Shown here: positions 5,888 through 9,650 of the stretch, piece by piece
How the letters are laid out: each line of letters begins with the position of its first letter
How positions within the stretch are numbered: the first letter of the stretch is position 1
Assembly: GCA_019423265.1 (NCBI GenBank)
Contig: JAHZBS010000026.1
Location: forward strand, 1 to 9,650
From: Clostridiales bacterium
GTDB taxonomy: Bacteria > Bacillota_A > Clostridia > Lachnospirales > Bianqueaceae
Reading direction: 5' to 3'
DNA: 9,650 nt
Position numbers and translations under genes: made by a program
The notes under the pieces: generated by a model
The model's input: only the letters and a program-made list of their open reading frames with translations
What the model was told of the DNA's origin: nothing
The model's database searches: none

Positions 5888-7023
5888 GCAAGAACTCCCC
5901 CTTCATGAAGTGTAGCCAGCTCCTCCCTCGCCGCTTCTGCCTGCCGGTCCAGAATTTGACCTAATGCTTTAATCACCACATTGGGCTCCAGCGTCGCCTT
6001 GAGGCGCCGCATGTTGGCGCGAATGTCCGCCAGAGCGATGTCATCGTTCAGCATAGCGGACAGCTCCCGGATCGTCGCCTCCGGTTCGCTCGAGAGAACG
6101 CGGCCGATCTTATTGGCCTCGATGAATTCTGCGTTGTGTATTTCCTGCATCAGCGTCGGCGCGATGGTCGCAAGGGGCAGCTCCGCAAAAATGGATTCAA
6201 ACAAGGTGATCCCGCCGGGCTTCGTCACGATGAGATCCGCTTCCTCCATATAGCGGTACACCTCGTCGGTGAACCCGACCACTTCAATATTGGCATAGCG
6301 GCCGTGCAGCCGTTCATACGCGCTGCGGTTGTTGCCCGCGATAATCGTAGTGCTCACACCGGAAAGGGTGTCTAGCGTCTCATAGAAAGCCGGATCCTTC
6401 GGCAGCAGACCCCAGCCTCCTCCCATGATCAATAGATTTTTCCCCTCACGGGCGCGTCTGTGGTGTAGCGTTTTAAACTGTTCTTTCACCGGGATCCCTC
6501 CCACAAGAATTGAGCCGGGACAGGCGCCCTTTGCGATGATGCCCTCTTTGACCGACTCGCACGGGACTAAATATACATCCGTCCCCGGATTGATCCACTC
6601 GCCGTGGGTGCTGACATCGGTGATGCAGGTGATGAGGGGAATGGGGGCGTCAACGCGGCGCTTATATTCTGATACCACTTGGGCGCATATTGGCAGCGTA
6701 CAAACGATCATGTCCGGCTGCTCCCGCTGTAGAAGGCTCTCCAACTTCTTCAAAAAATGATGGATGAGCGGGATCTTATTTTCACCTCTCAGCGCCGCCA
6801 TTCTATCGGTTCCCTTATAATATGCATTGTATGCCTTCTGACATCTCGTGACAAAAAAACGAAAGGATCGATAGTACACATCGCTCACGGGTATACTATA
6901 CTCAACCAAGTCAACGACCGTAACGCTAGCGTTCGAAAACAGCTTCTGAATCTCCAGCCCCAGCGTCTCCGCGGCTGAAAAATGCCCCATACCAAATTTT
7001 CCGGTTAATATTAAAATGTTCAT
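5884..7023 (-). CDS. Glycosyltransferase of the MGDG-synthase / UgtP type
   Basis: A 379-residue GT28-type, GT-B fold enzyme resembling plant MGDG synthase and Bacillus UgtP, which add sugar from a UDP-sugar to diacylglycerol at the inner membrane face. The N-terminal domain starts with LILTGKFGMGHFSAAETL, the glycine- and His-bearing loop typical of the family. It continues with VVDLVEYSIP and CITDVSTHGEWINPGTDVYLVP. The C-terminal nucleotide-sugar domain has IMGGGWGLLP (about 199-208) and KPGGITLFESIFAELPLAT (about 268-286), the donor-binding signature with Glu276. No membrane segment, so probably peripheral. GGAGG lies 8 bases before the ATG. It is the first gene of the three-gene operon. 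Acceptor and product are inferred; an undecaprenyl or other lipid acceptor is possible. Confidence 0.9.
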   Translation of the reverse strand: MNILILTGKFGMGHFSAAETLGLEIQKLFSNASVTVVDLVEYSIPVSDVYYRSFRFFVTRCQKAYNAYYKGTDRMAALRGENKIPLIHHFLKKLESLLQREQPDMIVCTLPICAQVVSEYKRRVDAPIPLITCITDVSTHGEWINPGTDVYLVPCESVKEGIIAKGACPGSILVGGIPVKEQFKTLHHRRAREGKNLLIMGGGWGLLPKDPAFYETLDTLSGVSTTIIAGNNRSAYERLHGRYANIEVVGFTDEVYRYMEEADLIVTKPGGITLFESIFAELPLATIAPTLMQEIHNAEFIEANKIGRVLSSEPEATIRELSAMLNDDIALADIRANMRRLKATLEPNVVIKALGQILDRQAEAAREELATLHEGGVLA

Positions 7024-7094
7024 ATTGAACGCCTCCGCTTCGTCCTTATGTCTATCTTCCCTTCGACAACAAACTTCGTCTTTTATGAACTGAA

Positions 7095-7157
7095 TATAAA
7101 CTCAGTATAAAGGAACGTCCTTAAAAAACTGCATAGACAATTCTTAAGATTTCTTAA
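7095..7157 (-). promoter_or_regulatory. Putative promoter and phased direct repeats upstream of the glycosyltransferase operon
   Basis: Within the 219-base gap between the divergent operons, the minus strand has a good -10 TATACT (7109-7104) but no clear -35. Upstream, TTCTTAA occurs twice exactly 10 bases apart on the plus strand (7141-7147, 7151-7157), centred near -52. TATAAA is also repeated 11 bases apart at 7095-7100 and 7106-7111, around the -10. AAGGA-N3-TCCTT lies at 7110-7122. The layout suits activation by an OmpR-type regulator, or control by the divergent LysR protein. This is inference only. Confidence 0.35.
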
Positions 7158-7188
7158 ATACATGTGGAGGAACCCTGTACCTCTGACA

Positions 7189-7217
7189 TTTACAGTCTAT
7201 CCATTTCATGATACAAT
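7189..7217 (+). promoter_or_regulatory. Putative lysR promoter
   Basis: -35 TTTACA (7189-7194) and -10 TACAAT (7212-7217), spacer 17 bases. The start would be near 7224, leaving a very short leader that begins almost at the AGGAGGG ribosome binding site. GTCTA at 7195-7199 and TAGAC at 7219-7223 form an inverted repeat around the -10, possibly an autoregulatory site. Confidence 0.6.
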
Positions 7218-7242
7218 GTAGACAAAAGGAGGGCGTCTGACT

Positions 7243-8124
7243 GTGAATGCCAACTTAGAATATTATAAGGTTTTTTATACCATTGTCAAATGCGGCAGTA
7301 TCAGCGCCGCAGCGGATCATCTGTTTCTGTCGCAGCCGGCAGTCAGCCAAACCATTCGCAGGCTGGAAAAAGAGTTGAATGTTGAACTTTTCATACGGAC
7401 TCCTAAAGGCATCCGGCTGACTGCGGAGGGAGAATTGCTATTTGCCCACGTGTCGAAAGGTTACGAGGAAATCATGCTTGGGGAACGGCGAATGCGGCAA
7501 TACATGAATTTGGAAGAGGGAGAGATCCGCATCGGGGCCAGCGACATGACGCTGGAGTTCTTCCTTCTTCCATATCTTGAGCGCTTCCACCAGCTACACC
7601 CAACAATTAAAGCCAGCGTCACCAACGGTCCGACGCCGGTGACCATCCGCGCACTGCTGGCCGGCGATATTGACTTTTGCGTAGTCAGCTCTCCTCTTGA
7701 CAGCCACAAAGAGTATTCCATCCGCCCGGTGGCTTCCATCGAGGACGTATTCATTGCCGGGAGTCAGTTCAGCGAACTAAAGGGAAAAACCCTCCCCCTC
7801 GCCGCCCTGGAGACTCTCCCCATTGTCTGTCTAGAATCGAGAACTAGCACGCGCCGGTACGTGGATTCTTTTCTCCAGTCCCGCTCCGTCCACCTACATC
7901 CAGAGTTTGAACTGGCCACCAGCGATTTGATCGTGCAATTTACGCAGCGCAATCTCGGGGTCGGCTGTGTCGTGCGAAATTTTTATGAGAAGCATAAAGC
8001 CGAGGGCGGCCTATTTGAACTACAGCTGGAGGAATCGCTTCCGCCCCGAAATCTATGCCTAGTCACTGGACTGAACATTCCCATATCGCCTGCCGGCAGA
8101 GAGTTTTTATCTCTGATTCCATGA
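7243..8124 (+). CDS. LysR-family transcriptional regulator
   Basis: A 293-residue LysR-type regulator. The N-terminal winged helix-turn-helix (about residues 3-61) reads YYKVFYTIVKCGSISAAADH, then SQPAVSQTIRRLEKELNVEL and RTPKGIRLTAEG, all classical. A linker helix and a periplasmic-binding-like effector domain follow from about residue 90 (IRIGASDMTLEFFLLPYLERF). The start is GTG 7243-7245, with AGGAGGG ending 9 bases before it. It lies divergent from the glycosyltransferase operon and 128 bases before purA on the same strand. LysR regulators often act on a neighbour, so purA, the divergent operon or itself are all candidates. Effector is unknown. Confidence 0.93.
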   Translation: MNANLEYYKVFYTIVKCGSISAAADHLFLSQPAVSQTIRRLEKELNVELFIRTPKGIRLTAEGELLFAHVSKGYEEIMLGERRMRQYMNLEEGEIRIGASDMTLEFFLLPYLERFHQLHPTIKASVTNGPTPVTIRALLAGDIDFCVVSSPLDSHKEYSIRPVASIEDVFIAGSQFSELKGKTLPLAALETLPIVCLESRTSTRRYVDSFLQSRSVHLHPEFELATSDLIVQFTQRNLGVGCVVRNFYEKHKAEGGLFELQLEESLPPRNLCLVTGLNIPISPAGREFLSLIP

Positions 8125-8144
8125 ATCGGATTCCATAATATTTT

Positions 8145-8161
8145 CTTATAAATATTATAAG
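8145..8161 (+). promoter_or_regulatory. Perfect 7-3-7 palindrome, operator candidate of purA
   Basis: CTTATAA-ATA-TTATAAG is a perfect inverted repeat. It contains T-N11-A, the LysR-type box, and its central 15 bases match the PerR box TTATAATNATTATAA at 13 of 14 defined positions. It lies 10 bases upstream of the putative purA -35, centred near -54. The adjacent lysR gene makes a LysR site the simpler reading. Confidence 0.5.
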
Positions 8162-8171
8162 TTTTATTGCC

Positions 8172-8218
8172 TTTACTTATATTGCAAAGTGTGATAGGAT
8201 ACTCATGTCAATATGAGT
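8172..8218 (+). promoter_or_regulatory. Putative purA promoter and start-site dyad
   Basis: -35 TTTACT (8172-8177) and -10 TAGGAT (8195-8200), spacer 17 bases, each 4 of 6 to consensus, so moderate strength or activator-dependent. ACTCAT (8201-8206) and ATGAGT (8213-8218) form a 6-base-pair dyad at the expected start site, either an operator or a 5' stabilising hairpin. No purine riboswitch core or Bacillus-type PurBox is seen. Confidence 0.4.
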
Positions 8219-8252
8219 GGCACAGTCAACATCAACTATAGGAGGTTCAAAT

Positions 8253-9530
8253 ATGGTACAAGCGATTGTAGGCGGTAACTGGGGAGACGAGGGTAAAGGC
8301 AAAATTACCGACACCCTGGCAGAACAATCCGACATCGTCGTCCGTTTTCAGGGCGGGGCCAACGCAGGTCACACCATCATCAACAACTATGGCAAGTTTG
8401 CCCTGCATCTTCTGCCGTCCGGCGTATTCCGCAGTACGGTCGTCAATGTGATCGCACAGGGAGTGGCGCTGAATTTGAAATCGTTATTCCATGAACTGGA
8501 CACCCTGCTGTCCCGTGGGATTCCCATGCCGAATATCCTCGTATCGGACCGGGCGCAGATCGTAATGCCATACCATGTGCTCTTTGATCAGCTGGAAGAA
8601 CAGCGCTTGGGCAGCAAAAGCTTTGGCTCCACCAAATCCGGCATCGCGCCTTTTTATGCGGATAAATACTTGAAAATCGGCATTCAGGTTGGCGAGCTCT
8701 TTGATGACGATCTCTTGAGGGAACGCTTGGAGCGCGCCTGCGCCATCAAAAATGAAACGCTTAAATCTCTGTATCCGGGGAACGCTCTGCTCGATGTGGA
8801 TTCTATTTATAATGAAATGACAAGTTATCGCAGCCGGCTTCGCCCTCTCGTGGCGGACACGGCCCTGTTCCTAAATGACGCCATCCGTGCGGGAAAAAAC
8901 ATTTTGCTTGAAGGTCAGCTGGGGGCGCTAAAGGACACGGATAACGGCATTTATCCCTTTGTAACCTCTTCCTCCCCCTTGGCGGGCTTTGCCTGTGTGG
9001 GCGCAGGCATCCCTCCGACGAAAATCGAAACGATCATCACGGTTGTGAAATCCTATTCCTCTGCCGTCGGCGCGGGGGCCTTTGTCAGCGAAATCTTTGG
9101 AGATGAAGCGAAGGAGCTGCGCGACCGCGGTGGAGACAGCGGAGAATACGGAGCTACCACAGGCCGTCCACGGCGCATGGGCTGGTTTGACGCTGTTGCA
9201 ACGCGGTACGGCTGTATGCTGCAGGGGACGACGCAGGTCGCATTCTCCCTGCTGGATGTTCTCAGCTACCTAGACACGATTCCCGTCTGCACCGCCTACT
9301 CCATTGACGGCGAGGAGACAGACCATTTCCCCATCACACCGCTGTTGAACAAGGCTAAGCCTGTCTACACCTATTTGGATGGCTGGAAATGCGATATCCG
9401 CGGCATCCGCAAGTATGAGGATCTGCCAGTCAACGCGAGGCGATACGTGGAATTCATCGAAAAACAGATCGGATACCCCATCACCATGATCTCCAACGGG
9501 CCAAAGCGGGAAGATCTCATCTATCGATAA
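8253..9530 (+). CDS. purA: Adenylosuccinate synthetase
   Basis: A 425-residue enzyme that makes adenylosuccinate from IMP, aspartate and GTP, the first committed step to AMP. The N-terminal loop GGNWGDEGKGK carries catalytic Asp12 and Lys15; FQGGANAGHTI holds catalytic His40. GEYGATTGRPRRMGWFD (residues 298-313) is the aspartate and phosphate loop, and SNGP lies near the C-terminus. Some canonical loops differ: GSTKSGIAPFYADKYLKIG replaces the usual TT(G/K)xGIGPAYxDKxxRxG, EGQLGALKD replaces EGAQGxLLD, and SLLDVL replaces the guanine-binding TKLDVL. I recall this variant set in other clostridial PurA proteins. An in-frame GTG at 8217 exists, but AGGAGG sits just 7 bases before ATG 8253, which is clearly the start. 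It follows the LysR gene and has its own terminator. Confidence 0.95.
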   Translation: MVQAIVGGNWGDEGKGKITDTLAEQSDIVVRFQGGANAGHTIINNYGKFALHLLPSGVFRSTVVNVIAQGVALNLKSLFHELDTLLSRGIPMPNILVSDRAQIVMPYHVLFDQLEEQRLGSKSFGSTKSGIAPFYADKYLKIGIQVGELFDDDLLRERLERACAIKNETLKSLYPGNALLDVDSIYNEMTSYRSRLRPLVADTALFLNDAIRAGKNILLEGQLGALKDTDNGIYPFVTSSSPLAGFACVGAGIPPTKIETIITVVKSYSSAVGAGAFVSEIFGDEAKELRDRGGDSGEYGATTGRPRRMGWFDAVATRYGCMLQGTTQVAFSLLDVLSYLDTIPVCTAYSIDGEETDHFPITPLLNKAKPVYTYLDGWKCDIRGIRKYEDLPVNARRYVEFIEKQIGYPITMISNGPKREDLIYR

Positions 9531-9536
9531 CAGATA

Positions 9537-9577
9537 AGGCCAAACCGGATCGGAATCGGGTTTGGCCTCTTCTTTTT
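9537..9577 (+). terminator. Rho-independent terminator of purA
   Basis: AGGCCAAACC (9537-9546) pairs perfectly with GGTTTGGCCT (9559-9568), with an inner GAT/ATC extension and a CGGA loop, followed by the T-rich CTTCTTTTT. It begins 6 bases after the purA stop. On the minus strand it lies just beyond the stop of the edge gene but lacks a T run there. Confidence 0.9.
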
Positions 9578-9650
9578 ATGACTCTGCTTTCATATATCCC
9601 AAAAATTCTGGGTAAACCTTCAAAATAAGCCGGTAGACGCCCATGCCAAC
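9576..9650 (-). CDS. C-terminal tail of an unidentified protein, cut by the right edge
   Basis: From the window edge the minus strand is open for 24 codons, reading VGMGVYRLILKVYPEFLGYM then KAES, to a TAA stop at 9578-9576. The stop sits just past the purA terminator, a usual convergent arrangement, and the residues look protein-like. It is too short to name a family. Confidence 0.4.
   Translation of the reverse strand, partial: VGMGVYRLILKVYPEFLGYMKAES

Noticed and set aside
8115..8136. Repeated GATTCCAT at the lysR stop as a terminator or operator
   Set aside because: Two 8-base copies 14 bases apart with only weak pairing and no T run after a stable stem; likely chance, partly inside the coding end.
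8217..8252. Upstream in-frame GTG start for purA
   Set aside because: It has no ribosome binding site, and the extra residues translate the real AGGAGG site; PurA proteins begin at the MVQAIVGG position.
8125..8252. Purine riboswitch or Bacillus-type PurBox upstream of purA
   Set aside because: No three-way junction core of the purine riboswitch and no CCGAAC-type PurBox pair could be found.
8253..9530. PurZ (2-aminoadenylosuccinate synthetase) instead of PurA
   Set aside because: The catalytic Asp in GDEGKGK is kept, whereas PurZ enzymes lack it; no phage genes surround it.

Overview
The window looks like a chromosomal segment of a moderate-GC, low-GC-clade Gram-positive anaerobe, most likely class Clostridia. 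The reasons are AGGAGG-type ribosome binding sites, near-consensus SigA promoters with 17-base spacers, a rubrerythrin with a C-terminal rubredoxin knuckle, an LCP-type cell-wall protein, tRNA genes without encoded CCA, and a PurA of a kind I recall from gut Clostridia. Genus cannot be fixed from the sequence.

Layout. Positions 1-2450 are minus strand: a DUF1015 protein, a GNAT acetyltransferase 7 bases after it, and the N-terminal 181 residues of a LytR-CpsA-Psr (LCP) protein that runs off the left edge. A strong promoter lies in front of the DUF1015 gene. Positions 2597-3153 form a plus-strand tRNA operon (Ser-UGA, Glu-UUC, Asp-GUC, Gly-GCC) with an A/T-rich UP-like element, a near-consensus promoter, a GUAA-capped leader hairpin and a terminator. 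A tRNA-like but irregular element sits between Asp and Gly. Positions 3154-3362 hold only what looks like a heavily decayed IS3-type transposase end. A rubrerythrin gene follows on the minus strand (3460-3999), with its own promoter, a Fur/PerR-like box and a terminator.

Positions 4104-7023 are a tightly coupled minus-strand operon of three envelope genes with ATGA overlaps: an MGDG-synthase/UgtP-type lipid glycosyltransferase, a membrane-anchored NodB polysaccharide deacetylase, and a YbhN/MprF-type flippase-like membrane protein. Together they suggest a route that makes, trims and translocates a glycolipid; this is inference from family and context. Divergent from it, on the plus strand, a LysR-family regulator (7243-8124) is followed by purA (8253-9530). 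A perfect 7-3-7 palindrome lies between them, just upstream of a plausible purA promoter. A hairpin terminator follows purA, and the last 75 bases encode the C-terminal tail of an unidentified minus-strand gene.

No CRISPR array, intact mobile element or obvious defence system is visible. The points most worth a second look are the tRNA-like element, the glycolipid cassette, the non-canonical PurA active-site loops, and several phased repeats or palindromes at promoters.
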